From Paraflavisolibacter caeni (lineage in GTDB: Bacteria; Bacteroidota; Bacteroidia; Chitinophagales; Chitinophagaceae), in the NCBI RefSeq assembly GCF_025628885.1, contig NZ_JAOTIF010000029.1, positions 16,800-80,799 of the forward strand: a DNA stretch of 64,000 nt, written 5' to 3'. Shown in pieces: positions 9,001-17,626 of the stretch; within the stretch, counting starts at the first letter, position 1; each line of letters begins with the position of its first letter. Both the position numbers and the translations under genes were made by a program. The notes beneath the pieces are model-generated. The model was not told the origin of the DNA. It saw only the letters and a program-made list of their open reading frames with translations, and did not search any database.

Positions 9001-10148
9001 CACTGCAATCTTCCTTCTTTATCGACAAACTCTGAAATATCAGCAATCTCCTCTAAAGCTACAATAGACCCACTTTCAACCTGTTGATGGTTATCTTTAT
9101 ATATAGGCGATGTCCCTTCACCTGAAAACTGGTAGCGATAACCACTTTTTTCCATCCATTGATCCAATCGTGTGATTTCGGAAAATCTTACTTGGGCAAG
9201 TCTTCGGCTATGCTTGGAAGTAATACGGAAGAATTTTGCCTTTGTGGCTGGAAAATCAAATGTTATAAACTTATAACCTGCTGCAAGTTCAGACTCCAGG
9301 CCTGTATTGATTGCTACTACATCTTTAAACCTTTGCCCGTCTTGCGAAGACTGCAGTATAACATAAGTTCTGTCGTTATAATCTACTCGTCTGCTTGCTT
9401 CTGGACTGTTTGGAGAAGAAATTAAGAACGTGATTGATCGGGCTTCATAAGGTGCTTCAAATTCAAATTTTATCCATTTAACCTTGCTTTTTTCGTCAAC
9501 AGGTAGATCTATACCCTCTGGATTTTCTCCAGTTAACTGTTTCTTGTCAACAAAACCACTGGCTGTTGAAGCACGGAAAGTCTGCAAGAGAGCTTCACCT
9601 GTTAATGAAGGAATGGCAAGTATGGCAATATCTTTGTAAAAATCTAATTTATGGAAAGGCTTGGGTAGGCTAATATTTATTTCCTTACCACCCTTGATAT
9701 ACATCTCGCTCCAGGTCACCTGCTGCATGGCCAATTCTGGAGTGATCCAGGGACCACCACTTGAAGACCAGCCAGGACAATTATGCAACACAAAATGGAG
9801 CCCAAGTCGCTCGCATTCTAGGATGGCATGTTTTTTAAGTGCTAGCCATTCAGAACTTAAATACTTTATAGGACCAGCTGGAATATCGGTACCCGCATCA
9901 AAATTATAGACACCTCCAATACCTGCCTCCATCATAGCTTCCAGGTCCAAGGTGATGCCCTGTTTGGATATATGCCCATTCATCCAAAACCACAAAGTTT
10001 GAGGATATGCAGAAAGCGGTGGTCTTACAAAATCATTTTCTAGTTCCTGAACAACTTGCCCACTTAGGGTTTCTAAAGCAAATGAGGGCGTCCACAAAGC
10101 AAACAAACCTACGCTTCCGGTATTTTTAATAAAGGTTCGTCTCTGCAT
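6063..10148 (-). CDS. GH106 alpha-L-rhamnosidase-like glycoside hydrolase with LamG-like insertion
   Basis: A 1361-residue exported enzyme, probably acting on rhamnose-containing plant or bacterial glycans. It begins with a twin-arginine signal (RRTFIK at residues 3-8, then a hydrophobic stretch). The GH106 hallmark follows: the PLSAYPQTLWFWMNGHIS region near 45-62, a barrel with GIGGVYNFDAGTD and HNCPGWSSSGGPW, and two glutamates in conserved surroundings, E451 (GVEIDSYEAR) and E592 (VGAEAYTAEPE), that are candidate catalytic acid/base residues. Around residues 955-1110 a concanavalin-like (LamG) module is inserted (FSISFWAKPEM ... GWTHIALIYHNGEPVVYVSG). A galactose-binding-like beta-sandwich lies near 1165-1330. 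No susC/susD pair is adjacent, so it is not in an obvious polysaccharide utilisation locus. Confidence 0.85.
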   Translation of the reverse strand: MQRRTFIKNTGSVGLFALWTPSFALETLSGQVVQELENDFVRPPLSAYPQTLWFWMNGHISKQGITLDLEAMMEAGIGGVYNFDAGTDIPAGPIKYLSSEWLALKKHAILECERLGLHFVLHNCPGWSSSGGPWITPELAMQQVTWSEMYIKGGKEINISLPKPFHKLDFYKDIAILAIPSLTGEALLQTFRASTASGFVDKKQLTGENPEGIDLPVDEKSKVKWIKFEFEAPYEARSITFLISSPNSPEASRRVDYNDRTYVILQSSQDGQRFKDVVAINTGLESELAAGYKFITFDFPATKAKFFRITSKHSRRLAQVRFSEITRLDQWMEKSGYRYQFSGEGTSPIYKDNHQQVESGSIVALEEIADISEFVDKEGRLQWNAPPGDWTLLRIGYTPVGTLNRAAPDQGIGLECDKYSSEAFEFHFQKMMESFLPLLKTLASRGAAGVEIDSYEARSQNWTPLFHQEFKQRSGYEITKYLPILTGRIIEDVETTERFLWDFRRTQAGLIADHYYGRFAALCREHQLTPYIQPYDRGPMEEMQIGAKVDVNIGESWYGLHSVLQSNRTLDRTLKLAASIAHTNGQKFVGAEAYTAEPESGRWQEYPFAMKALGDKMFTKGINRLIIHRFAHQPHPTAVPGMTMGPWGIHFDRTNTWWKEGRSWLSYIARCQGILQQGLVVADLVYFSGEDANLYTKVNRSDLHPSPPEGYDYDMINAETIIQKVTIKNGRLELNDGMNYRVLILQEFKAISLELLLKLRALVQEGMVMVGAKPLHSLGLNDFADRDAVFQKVAQEIWGGIDGEAVTVNKFGKGYVYYGQSLVSIFQELKLKPDFEALSQTGKAPVCYIHKKSGDTDFFFISNQRRTYEQWICTFRIENKQPELWDAVTGRIINLNIYEIVEDCIRMPLQLEPYGSVFIVFRKPVSSRRLHAVLKDQKPLLSTDIYPPSAFQLYQNVVNNFSISFWAKPEMPVMLQSSIFSEGIKHPWTDYYAIYPLNGKEIYGEGHVTCGITVGRNGVAVWEHGGEAPILILAVPISISGWTHIALIYHNGEPVVYVSGKKAGEGTKGKSIVHPPLGDMSTENISYYNGDMTKPEFISKVLNEEDVKQLATHLSELQHPPFAVEITAYKKTALLFWQNGEYSLCYHSGKQKKFVVSEIPETRKLEGPWEVQFPYGKGAPSNVILPLLSSLHKHANAGVKYFSGTAEYKISFSTSFQKKKSELRYFLDLGRVEVIAEVLLNGVNLGIFWKRPYRIEITKAVQAGTNTVVIKVTNLWPNRLIGDEQAPDPYRFSPGAGSSGMESLFNGGILEVPEWYTIGAPKPEDGRVTFTTWKHYHKDSPLLESGLIGPVLLLCGVLKEV

Positions 10149-10160
10149 AAAAAAAATAAA

Positions 10161-11324
10161 TCAAAACCCGGACCGTTTCATATCGGCCATTAATTTGTAT
10201 GTTAGAAATCCCAAAGCAAATAAAAATAAAATAATAACAGGCCAAAGCCATTGGCTCCAATACATTTTGTTTTGACTTCTAGAAACCTCACCATTCAATC
10301 TTAAATCATGATATGAAATCGAGGCCAGAAGATTCGGTATACTATCACTGAATTTCTGCAAATCATACTCAGGCGCTTTCAAATCTTCATTTCCGGCAAC
10401 AATAAAATAGTTTTTTCTTTTTTCAAGGTAAGCAACCAGATATTTGCTGCTCTGTTCTGTGCTGACTCGTTCGATCACTAGAGGCGGATCATCCTTATTC
10501 TCCACTTCAATCAGCAATTGCTTTGCCTTAACTGTGCCAAATGATACCACAGGTGAATGACTGTTTAAAATCTCAAAACTTGTCAAATGGATTTTGTTTC
10601 CTTTTTCATCCAAATTATAAAGATGGGCTGCCCTCTTATAGTATTTTGGTCCATGTATATTTAGCGCCACCCTGTCCAAATGATAAAAATCTTTTTGTGT
10701 TACTGTAATATAAGAGCAGCCATTACTGCTGTCTCTTTGAACGAACGATACAGGTGGGTTGGTAGTAAATTGTTGCGTTCCTGTATCTTTATTGTTGGTG
10801 TAGACACCGGCTTTTATAATGTTTAAAGGATCAGAATGGCCATTTCTGATCACCAGCTTATAATAGGAATACCGGCTGAAAGGAACCCCTTCCTCAATGA
10901 TATACCATTGCTTCCGGTCATTGCTGCCACTGATGAAAATAATCCTTTCCACTGCATTATTGCCAATGTGTAACGAAATACGGTCAGTACCTGATTCGAG
11001 AGGACAAACTATCTCAATTGTCGTTGATAAGGAATCTATGGTCGTTTTCAGAATCTGGAAATTCATAAAGACTCCCCCGGGATTTAAGGGAAGTGAATGC
11101 CTGATGATGAACGGAACCTGTTTATAGCTCTGATCAATAATGCGCAAGTCAGAAAGATCTGTTTTGGTATGAGCTGTCAATTCAGGATGAACAGGTATTT
11201 TGTAAAATCCCGTTGATGCCACAGTATTTAATGTAGCTTTTACTTTGAAATCTTGCGCAAATAACAATTTTCCAATGCAGCATAAAAGAAATATAATAAC
11301 AGTTTTATTATGCTTGTACATCAT
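10161..11324 (-). CDS. DUF3999 family exported protein
   Basis: A 387-residue protein with an N-terminal signal peptide (KTVIIFLLCCIGKLLFAQ), a long beta-rich periplasmic part, and one C-terminal membrane helix (about WLWPVIILFLFALGFLTYKL) followed by a short basic tail. This topology and the segment order match DUF3999, a family repeatedly found beside DUF2339 genes. Its start overlaps the 3' end of the DUF2339 gene by 17 bp, which suggests translational coupling and a joint membrane complex. Three potential starts stand in a row (TTG 11327, ATG 11324, ATG 11321); I prefer the first ATG. No biochemical function is established for the family as far as I know. Confidence 0.75.
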   Translation of the reverse strand: MMYKHNKTVIIFLLCCIGKLLFAQDFKVKATLNTVASTGFYKIPVHPELTAHTKTDLSDLRIIDQSYKQVPFIIRHSLPLNPGGVFMNFQILKTTIDSLSTTIEIVCPLESGTDRISLHIGNNAVERIIFISGSNDRKQWYIIEEGVPFSRYSYYKLVIRNGHSDPLNIIKAGVYTNNKDTGTQQFTTNPPVSFVQRDSSNGCSYITVTQKDFYHLDRVALNIHGPKYYKRAAHLYNLDEKGNKIHLTSFEILNSHSPVVSFGTVKAKQLLIEVENKDDPPLVIERVSTEQSSKYLVAYLEKRKNYFIVAGNEDLKAPEYDLQKFSDSIPNLLASISYHDLRLNGEVSRSQNKMYWSQWLWPVIILFLFALGFLTYKLMADMKRSGF

Positions 11325-13728
11325 CAATAATCATTTTTTTTAGTTTTTGGTACATAAAAGATACCGTCAGCAGCAACACGCCAAGAAGAATAAATGCAGC
11401 AATTTTACCTCCTTCCGAAATCCCCCTCAGATCCGCGAAGAACAGTTTCAGTAAGGCTAATGAAAAAAGGCTTAAAGATGCAATACGCAAAGTCTTGTTT
11501 CTGAACCTCATGCCAAGCCACATCAATGTGAATGAACATACTGCCCATAAAATGGTCAATACAGCTTTTCCGTATTGCTGTTGTAAGCTTGCAATAGGAT
11601 AAGCTCTATATCCACCTACAACATACAAATGCAAACATTCTCTGCTGAATAAAATGACCAGCAAGGCAGGTATGGCCCAGGACAACACGTTCAGACGTCG
11701 CTCAAAATGTTGTTGATTGCTTTTGATATAATGTATTGCTTGGAAAGCAACATACAGTAAGACTACAACACCGATCCAATGCGCAATCAAGTGGAGCCAG
11801 TCATATTTTCCATCGAGTACATAATTCCTTAAAGTAATAATAAGACTGTGACTGAAAAAATGTACAAATAGACAAATGGCAGCGACTATAATCGGCAACC
11901 ATCCAGCTCGCTGTTTCGTCTTTTGATGAATGACAAAAAAGATAATACCAAAAGTGTAAGTGATAAACCGGTGATATACATTGGGTACACTATACGAATC
12001 CAGCATTCCAAAATAAAGATTTACACCAAAAATGCAAGTAACAAATAGTAGAGTAGCAGATAAAATGTATACCATTCTTTTTGCTATTTCATTTCTGAAT
12101 GTGAATAAGAATTCTTCATTGGGGCTGCCTTTACTGAGCAACCAGCCATAGGTCCCAAAGGCAATAATGGTTACAATATTGGTGACAATGCCTTTAAAAT
12201 CAGTAAAGACAACATCAAGGTGGTAAGTGGAATTTTGTGCTGCATTAGACCAGTCCATCATCAGGCTGACCATGGTCAACAATCCAATAAATGCTGATGA
12301 CTTTTTAAATAGAATGATTTGTGAACGTTGGTACAGCCAAAGTAGCAATACGGCTTCTGCACTCCAGAAAAGTGTAATGACATGCCCATGCAATTGCACA
12401 GGGATGGTCAGGGTAATAAACGTAAGTGTAAGTCCGATCAGCAGGTAAAGCAAATTCCTTTCGGCAAGATTTTTTCTAAAGAAATACCACGCAAAACATA
12501 GGTTCAGCATTCCTATCGCAAGTGTAAATAATCCTTGGTAAGCACCATCGTTCCAGTAGTGGAGTAATACCATTCCTGCAGCATAAAAAGTTGCTGTGAG
12601 AAACAAAAGGATGAAATAATCAAAAGCCCGGAAGGTTAGCCTGTTTTTAATCTGATACAACATGTTCATACCCAGGAAAATAAGGTAAAACGCCGTTGCA
12701 AAAAATAATGCTATAGGATATGAAATAGATTTGGAACTGGTCAAAGTTTGGATCAGCCAGCCGGCAAAAATAAATTCCGTAAAGAAAAGAGAAACAACAT
12801 TGACCAGAGGCCACCTCTTAAAATAAGAAAGCGAAAGAAGGCCGATATTCAAAATAGCAAGATAAGTGAAAAGCACTATATAATTACCCTCTCCCGTACT
12901 CACTAGGAATGGTGTGATAAAACCGCCAATAGACGCAATAACAGCCAGCTCAATTTTATTGTATAAAACAGAAAGAACTACAGCAAAAGAGGTGATCACC
13001 ACCATAATGATAAAAGCAGCAGTTTGCGACAACAAATGATATTGATGAAAGGCGAAAGCAATGGTAAAGTAGAATACAGCAATACCTCCACCGGCTAATA
13101 CAGAGCTGAACGAGCGATAACTGTTGCGCATGTAATGTGCAATGCCCACAAGTAATGCCCCGCACAACAAACCTATGCAAACACGCCCGATTTCGTTGAT
13201 CCAATCCTTGTCGATCGCATATTTTACAAAGAACGCAATACCCAATACCAAAACTGCAATACCAATTTTATTTACCAGGTTTTCTCCAATGAATTTCTCT
13301 AGGTCAGAGTTATTTCTCAACCAGTTATCAAACCAGCTGTCTTTGGTTTCATGGGAAGGTTCGGGAAGTCTTTGTACCGCTTCCGGCTGGGATAAGGATT
13401 GACGTACAAGCCCTGGTTTCGGTTGTGGTATCGACCATGGTTTGGACTGCTCAGTAGACTTTTCTGTTAGCGGAATTGGTGTCTTTTTTTGAACTTCTTC
13501 AACTTCTGTAGGAGTTATTGCCTCTCTGGGCGTAACAGGCTTCGCTTGAGGGAGTATCGTAGATGAAGATTGTTTCAAACTATTAATTTCCGATCTCAGG
13601 CCCCTGATTTCCTTGGTCAGCTGATCAACCGTTTGTAACAATCCTTTTAGGGAATCTTTATAAAAAGACTTTAAATTATACAATAAAATAAAAATGATAA
13701 ATAAAGCTATGAGAATGATTATATCCAT
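11308..13728 (-). CDS. DUF2339 family polytopic membrane protein
   Basis: An 806-residue membrane protein. The N-terminus has one hydrophobic helix (residues 1-20), a short coiled coil (LLQTVDQLTKEIRGLRSEIN, about 31-50), and a proline/glutamate/serine-rich linker to about residue 130. The motif ENLVNKIGIAVLVLGIAFFV opens the membrane part, and more than twenty hydrophobic segments follow to the end. This architecture is that of DUF2339 proteins. It is the first gene of a two-gene unit with DUF3999. The divergent neighbour, an aminotransferase, is 316 bp away. Function unknown; a role in envelope transport or cell-surface assembly is only a guess. Confidence 0.8.
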   Translation of the reverse strand: MDIIILIALFIIFILLYNLKSFYKDSLKGLLQTVDQLTKEIRGLRSEINSLKQSSSTILPQAKPVTPREAITPTEVEEVQKKTPIPLTEKSTEQSKPWSIPQPKPGLVRQSLSQPEAVQRLPEPSHETKDSWFDNWLRNNSDLEKFIGENLVNKIGIAVLVLGIAFFVKYAIDKDWINEIGRVCIGLLCGALLVGIAHYMRNSYRSFSSVLAGGGIAVFYFTIAFAFHQYHLLSQTAAFIIMVVITSFAVVLSVLYNKIELAVIASIGGFITPFLVSTGEGNYIVLFTYLAILNIGLLSLSYFKRWPLVNVVSLFFTEFIFAGWLIQTLTSSKSISYPIALFFATAFYLIFLGMNMLYQIKNRLTFRAFDYFILLFLTATFYAAGMVLLHYWNDGAYQGLFTLAIGMLNLCFAWYFFRKNLAERNLLYLLIGLTLTFITLTIPVQLHGHVITLFWSAEAVLLLWLYQRSQIILFKKSSAFIGLLTMVSLMMDWSNAAQNSTYHLDVVFTDFKGIVTNIVTIIAFGTYGWLLSKGSPNEEFLFTFRNEIAKRMVYILSATLLFVTCIFGVNLYFGMLDSYSVPNVYHRFITYTFGIIFFVIHQKTKQRAGWLPIIVAAICLFVHFFSHSLIITLRNYVLDGKYDWLHLIAHWIGVVVLLYVAFQAIHYIKSNQQHFERRLNVLSWAIPALLVILFSRECLHLYVVGGYRAYPIASLQQQYGKAVLTILWAVCSFTLMWLGMRFRNKTLRIASLSLFSLALLKLFFADLRGISEGGKIAAFILLGVLLLTVSFMYQKLKKMIIDDVQA

Positions 13729-13884
13729 TGATCAAGTTTTGGTACGGTAAAGTTTATAAAAATCGCTTTTACTTTACAGCAATTTCTTTAGCCTTCTTCA
13801 ATACGGTAATTACGAACTTTTGTAATAATATTAGCATTAAAATACAAAAGAATGATAATGAACTGCCTTTATTTTGAATAATAA

Positions 13885-13998
13885 TTAACCTGAATTTGCA
13901 ATCACTTTCTTGGCTGCTCCCATTCCCTGGTAAATCGCAGCTTCAAACTGGCTGTTAACGGCCCACCATGCTATCAATTTTATTTTTATATTTTTCAT
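13885..13998 (-). CDS. doubtful small ORF (37 aa) in a 316-bp spacer
   Basis: The gap 13729-14044 between the DUF2339 gene and the divergent aminotransferase contains one ATG-started frame of 37 codons on the minus strand. Its product begins with a basic hydrophobic stretch (MKNIKIKLIAWWAV) and ends with an amphipathic part (FEAAIYQGMGAAKKVIANSG). It is bounded by an in-frame stop just upstream, so it is not the tail of a longer frame. It could be a small peptide, a gene remnant or chance. The rest of the gap is AT-rich and shows no hairpin with a T-run. Confidence 0.2.
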   Translation of the reverse strand: MKNIKIKLIAWWAVNSQFEAAIYQGMGAAKKVIANSG

Positions 13999-14044
13999 TT
14001 TACATTACCCTTCTTAATTTCCCCATCGTTTAAACGTAAAACCC

Positions 14045-15337
14045 ATGCCCTTCAACCGCCGTTCCTTCATTCAAAAATGGGGAGGCCTCACATCTGTCGC
14101 CTTCTTTTCCAGCTTGTTTCAGCCTGCCTGGAGCCGCAACCTCCAGCACGCATTGCAACAAACCGCCAGTATTCCACCTACCCAACTGGCAAGCGACGAG
14201 GACTTTTGGCGCTATGTCCAGCAGTCTTATACTGTTTCACCCTCTATCATCAATTTAAATAACGCAGGTGTGGCGCCCGCTCCCAAAGTGGTACAGGATG
14301 CCATGAAGCGCTACTTCGATTTCTCAAACGAAGCACCTAGCTATTTTATGTGGCGGATTTTGGATCAGGGACGGGAAACTCTTCGTGGAAACCTTTCTAA
14401 ACTGGCAGGTTGTAATACCGAAGAGATAGCAATTCACCGTAGTGCCACTGAAGCTTTGGAAACAGTGATCTTTGGCCTTAATCTGAAGAAAGGTGACGAA
14501 GTAGTACTAAGCAAACAGGATTACCCTCATATGATTAATGCTTGGAAACAAAGGGAAAAACGGGAAGGGATCAAACTTGTCTGGGTGAACATGGAACTGC
14601 CAAGTGAAGACAACGAATACTTGACCGAAACATATATTCGCGCATTTACCCCACGGACAAAGGTGGTCCATATAACCCACATGATCAATTGGAACGGGCA
14701 AATTCTCCCGGTAAAAAATATAGCCGATGCTGCTCATGCAAAAGGCATAGAAGTATTGGTTGATGGAGCCCAAAGTTTCGCTCACTTTCAATTTGATATA
14801 GCGGCACTTGGGGCAGATTACTTCGGCACTAGCCTCCATAAATGGCTAGGCGCCTGTATTGGTAGCGGCTTTCTCTACGTTAAAAAAGAAAAGATAAAGA
14901 ACTTGTACCCTCTATTTGCTTCTGATGATCCTGCAAAGGATGACATTCGTAAGTTTGAGAACACAGGAACAAGGCCATTTTACATTGAACAGGCCATCGG
15001 TAAGGCTATTGATTTTCACCAGATGATTGGTAGTAAAAGAAAGGAAGAGCGACTTCTTTACTTGAAAAATTACTGGATGACTAAAGTTCATGATTTTCCA
15101 AAGGTTAAACTTTATACTTCACAGAAGCCTGGCTTTGGATGTGCCATAGGGCTGATAGGTATGGATGGAGTACCTCCAAAGGAATTGGATGCATTCTTTT
15201 TTAATAAATTCCGGATTCATACAACTCCCATTGAATGGGAAAACCTGAAAGGCGTACGTGTTACACCTAACGTTTATACAACAACAGGAGAGCTTGATGT
15301 CTTGGTAGAAGCTATCAGGCAATTTTCCAAAACCTGA
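14045..15337 (+). CDS. exported PLP-dependent aminotransferase class V (isopenicillin-N epimerase-like)
   Basis: A 430-residue fold-type I PLP enzyme with an N-terminal twin-arginine signal (NRRSFIQKWGG at 4-14, hydrophobic to about 30). The PLP Schiff-base lysine is K266 in SLHKWLGACIGSGF; the aspartate preceding it, in EVLVDGAQSFAHF, binds the pyridine nitrogen. Other class V marks are INLNNAGVAPAP near 73-84 and the GTRPF segment that contacts the cofactor. Close relatives are annotated as isopenicillin-N epimerase-like or cysteine desulfurase-like, but the substrate is not known. A Tat signal on a PLP enzyme means it would fold with cofactor before export. It lies 82 bp upstream of cysE on the same strand, so a sulfur-amino-acid link is possible but unproven. 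Confidence 0.85.
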   Translation: MPFNRRSFIQKWGGLTSVAFFSSLFQPAWSRNLQHALQQTASIPPTQLASDEDFWRYVQQSYTVSPSIINLNNAGVAPAPKVVQDAMKRYFDFSNEAPSYFMWRILDQGRETLRGNLSKLAGCNTEEIAIHRSATEALETVIFGLNLKKGDEVVLSKQDYPHMINAWKQREKREGIKLVWVNMELPSEDNEYLTETYIRAFTPRTKVVHITHMINWNGQILPVKNIADAAHAKGIEVLVDGAQSFAHFQFDIAALGADYFGTSLHKWLGACIGSGFLYVKKEKIKNLYPLFASDDPAKDDIRKFENTGTRPFYIEQAIGKAIDFHQMIGSKRKEERLLYLKNYWMTKVHDFPKVKLYTSQKPGFGCAIGLIGMDGVPPKELDAFFFNKFRIHTTPIEWENLKGVRVTPNVYTTTGELDVLVEAIRQFSKT

Positions 15338-15419
15338 TCGCATATCATTAATCTTAATTCGTAAATCGCAAATTTCAAATCCTTCCTACCTTTAACCGCT
15401 GTCAAAAGCAAAAAGAACG

Positions 15420-16235
15420 ATGGAAAAAAAATTTCTACTACATATTTTCGATAAACAAAAACAAATAGAGGCCACGCCTTCAAACGAAGATATTGCTACA
15501 TGGGCTTTGCAGGTGATCAGCTTGCTGTTCCCTGAAGTTTCCATGAATCGCTTCTTTTCTGTAGAGGAAATGGAAAGCGAATGGCAAAAATTAAAAGATG
15601 ACCTCGGCACCATCCTGAACGCTACCAGTGCTTGCAAAGAGCAAGACAAAAAACACATCGCAGAAGCTTTCTTCGAAGAACTGCCGCGCATTTGCAAAAT
15701 CCTGAATACAGACATAAACGCAACCTTGAACGGCGATCCGGCTGCAAGAAGTGAATTTGAGGTCATTAGAGCCTACCCTGCATTTTATGCACTTTCTTTC
15801 TACCGCATGGCACACGCCCTTCAAAAACTTGATGTACCACTCATACCTCGCATCCTTACCGAATGGGCTCATTCTAAAACAGGAATCGATATTCACCCGG
15901 GAGCGGAAATTGGAGAATACTTTCACATTGACCATGGCACCGGCATTGTGATCGGGGAAACAACCAAAATTGGTAAACATGTTAAACTGTTTCAAGGAGT
16001 TACGCTTGGGGCATTGAGTGTAGACAAAAGCTTGGCATTTACAAAACGCCATCCTACAGTGGAAGACCACGTCATTATTTATTCCAATGCTACAATATTG
16101 GGAGGAAAAACAGTAATTGGCCATCACAGTGTGGTTGGAGGCAACGTTTGGCTAACGAAAAGTGTGCCCCCCGGTTCAATGGTATACCACAATTCTGAAA
16201 TTACTATTGTAGAAGGAAAGATTTTATTTGACTGA
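15420..16235 (+). CDS. cysE: serine O-acetyltransferase
   Basis: Makes O-acetylserine from serine and acetyl-CoA, the first committed step of cysteine synthesis. The 271-residue protein has the N-terminal helical SATase domain (to about residue 140) and a left-handed beta-helix of hexapeptide repeats. HIDHGTGIVIGETTKIG (near 170) and HHSVVGGNVWL carry the catalytic and CoA-contacting histidines and glycines. The C-terminus ends IVEGKILFD and lacks the terminal Ile known to dock into cysteine synthase in enterobacterial CysE. The neighbour cysM starts 35 bp downstream, and both lie on the plus strand, so this is a two-step cysteine operon. Confidence 0.93.
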   Translation: MEKKFLLHIFDKQKQIEATPSNEDIATWALQVISLLFPEVSMNRFFSVEEMESEWQKLKDDLGTILNATSACKEQDKKHIAEAFFEELPRICKILNTDINATLNGDPAARSEFEVIRAYPAFYALSFYRMAHALQKLDVPLIPRILTEWAHSKTGIDIHPGAEIGEYFHIDHGTGIVIGETTKIGKHVKLFQGVTLGALSVDKSLAFTKRHPTVEDHVIIYSNATILGGKTVIGHHSVVGGNVWLTKSVPPGSMVYHNSEITIVEGKILFD

Positions 16236-16270
16236 TCATTCACCATTGACCATTTACAATCTTCATAATC

Positions 16271-17146
16271 ATGGCAACAATACTAGATTTGGTAGGCAAT
16301 ACTCCGATGGTAGAATTCCAAAAGCTGAGCCCCAACCCGGCAGTTAGGATATTTGCAAAATTGGAAGGAAATAACCCAGGGGGCAGTGTAAAAGACCGGC
16401 CCGCTTTGAATATGATTAAGAGCGCTTGGGAAAGGGGTGATATAGGTCCTGGAACCAAGCTTATTGAAGCCACTAGCGGCAATACTGGTATAGCGCTAGC
16501 GTTGATAGCACGACTGTTTGATTTGGAAATAGAACTCGCCCTGCCCTCAACCTCTACCCGTGAACGGTTATTGACAATGCAGGCCTTTGGTGCAAAAGTT
16601 ACCTTGATGGATTCGATTGAGGTATGCCGCGACTATGCAGAAGAGAAAGCTGCCACAGGTGAATACTTCATCTTAAACCAGTTCTCCAATAACGATAATT
16701 ATCTGGCTCACTTTAAAACAACCGGCCCCGAGATTTGGAAAGATACAAATGGAGAAATTACCCACTTTGTAAGCGCAATGGGTACAACAGGCACAATTAT
16801 GGGCGCTTCAATGTTTCTTAAAGAAAAGAACCCCAATATTCAAATAGTGGGTTGCCAACCAACTGAAGATTCATCAATACCAGGAATAAGGAGATGGCCG
16901 AAAGAATACCTGCCAAAAATTTATAATCCCAAACGGGTCGACAAAATTATTGATGTGTCTCAGGCCGAAGCCACTGAAATGACAAGAAAAATGGCTTATG
17001 CTGAAGGCATATTCGCTGGAATGAGCAGTGGCGGTGCCGCATCAGCCGCTATTAGACTGGCAAAGGAAATTTCCTCAGGCCTCATAGTTTTCATCGTATG
17101 TGACCGGGGCGACAGGTATGTCAGTAGCAACCTATTCCAGGGCTGA
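16271..17146 (+). CDS. cysM: cysteine synthase (CysM type)
   Basis: Joins O-acetylserine with sulfide (or thiosulfate in true CysM enzymes) to form cysteine. The 291-residue PLP protein has the cofactor lysine K41 in GGSVKDRPALNM, the PLP-phosphate/substrate loop TSGNTGIAL near residue 69, and the glycine-rich GTTGTIMG loop. The length and the short C-terminus resemble CysM more than CysK; in the context of thiosulfate-type genes downstream this would fit thiosulfate use, which remains inference. It is the last gene before a strong hairpin terminator, so the cysE-cysM unit is separate from the tauE-led unit. Confidence 0.9.
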   Translation: MATILDLVGNTPMVEFQKLSPNPAVRIFAKLEGNNPGGSVKDRPALNMIKSAWERGDIGPGTKLIEATSGNTGIALALIARLFDLEIELALPSTSTRERLLTMQAFGAKVTLMDSIEVCRDYAEEKAATGEYFILNQFSNNDNYLAHFKTTGPEIWKDTNGEITHFVSAMGTTGTIMGASMFLKEKNPNIQIVGCQPTEDSSIPGIRRWPKEYLPKIYNPKRVDKIIDVSQAEATEMTRKMAYAEGIFAGMSSGGAASAAIRLAKEISSGLIVFIVCDRGDRYVSSNLFQG

Positions 17147-17157
17147 TAACAAATAAA

Positions 17158-17191
17158 AAACGTCAAACTGAAACCAATTTGTTTGACGTTT
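17158..17191. terminator. hairpin terminator after cysM
   Basis: An 11-bp perfect stem (arms 17158-17168 and 17181-17191, core AACGTCAAAC / GTTTGACGTT) with a 12-nt loop, preceded by an A-run and followed by TTTA. It lies 12 bp after the cysM stop and about 30 bp before the convergent YtxH stop, so it could stop transcription from both sides. Confidence 0.7.
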
Positions 17192-17221
17192 AATACACGC
17201 CCACTTTTTATTTTATATTCT

Positions 17222-17437
17222 TCAGTTCACAGATACAGGTTGCTTTGACTTTTCTTCTTGCAAACAAGTTAGGCGTTCTTTGGCATCCTCAAAGATATCT
17301 GCAGATATTTCTTTAGCCCTCGAAACAAGTTTCTTCCTTAATCCTGAACCTTTTTCAGGCGCCATTAAAATACCTAAAACGCTACCAGCAACAAGGCCAA
17401 TGGCAGCAGCTATTAATACTTTGTTTACGTCTTTCAT
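17222..17437 (-). CDS. YtxH domain-containing protein
   Basis: A 71-residue membrane-anchored small protein. One hydrophobic helix (VLIAAAIGLVAGSVLGILMA) is followed by APEKGSGLRKKL and a charged amphipathic helix, the standard YtxH pattern. I place the start at ATG 17437 because the family normally begins a few residues before the helix; an upstream in-frame ATG at 17467 would add ten residues unlike the family. YtxH proteins are often stress-induced in Bacteroidota and Firmicutes; their function is not defined. Monocistronic, convergent with cysM. Confidence 0.8.
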   Translation of the reverse strand: MKDVNKVLIAAAIGLVAGSVLGILMAPEKGSGLRKKLVSRAKEISADIFEDAKERLTCLQEEKSKQPVSVN

Positions 17438-17606
17438 AACAGCAGTTTTTGAAGTGAATGAAATCATACTTACTCTAAAGTATCCTTCAGCTAGTTATAG
17501 AACAAGAATATCACTCACTCTTCTTACTGATTACCGTCATTACTTTGTAACTCCCTATTAAAACAGAGTTCTCTTACAATATATAACAGAAACTACGCAT
17601 TTCACC

Positions 17607-17626
17607 TACGTGACTTTCATCACGTA
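17607..17626. promoter_or_regulatory. Crp/Fnr-type palindromic operator upstream of tauE
   Basis: TACGTGA-CTTTCA-TCACGTA: perfect 7-bp arms and a 6-bp spacer. The core GTGA-N6-TCAC equals the core of Crp-family sites. It lies 44 bp before the tauE start codon. A -7-like box (GACTTTTG, 17646-17653) downstream would place the operator centre roughly 41-44 bp upstream of the transcription start, the class II activator position. The regulator itself is not in the window. Confidence 0.55.

Noticed and set aside
15591..16127. Long antisense frame (178 codons) within cysE
   Set aside because: It shadows a clearly conserved gene, and its Cys/Phe-rich translation has no domain.
16236..16270. Short CATT/CCATT-rich spacer between cysE and cysM as a regulatory repeat
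   Set aside because: Only 35 bp, simple composition and no exact periodicity.
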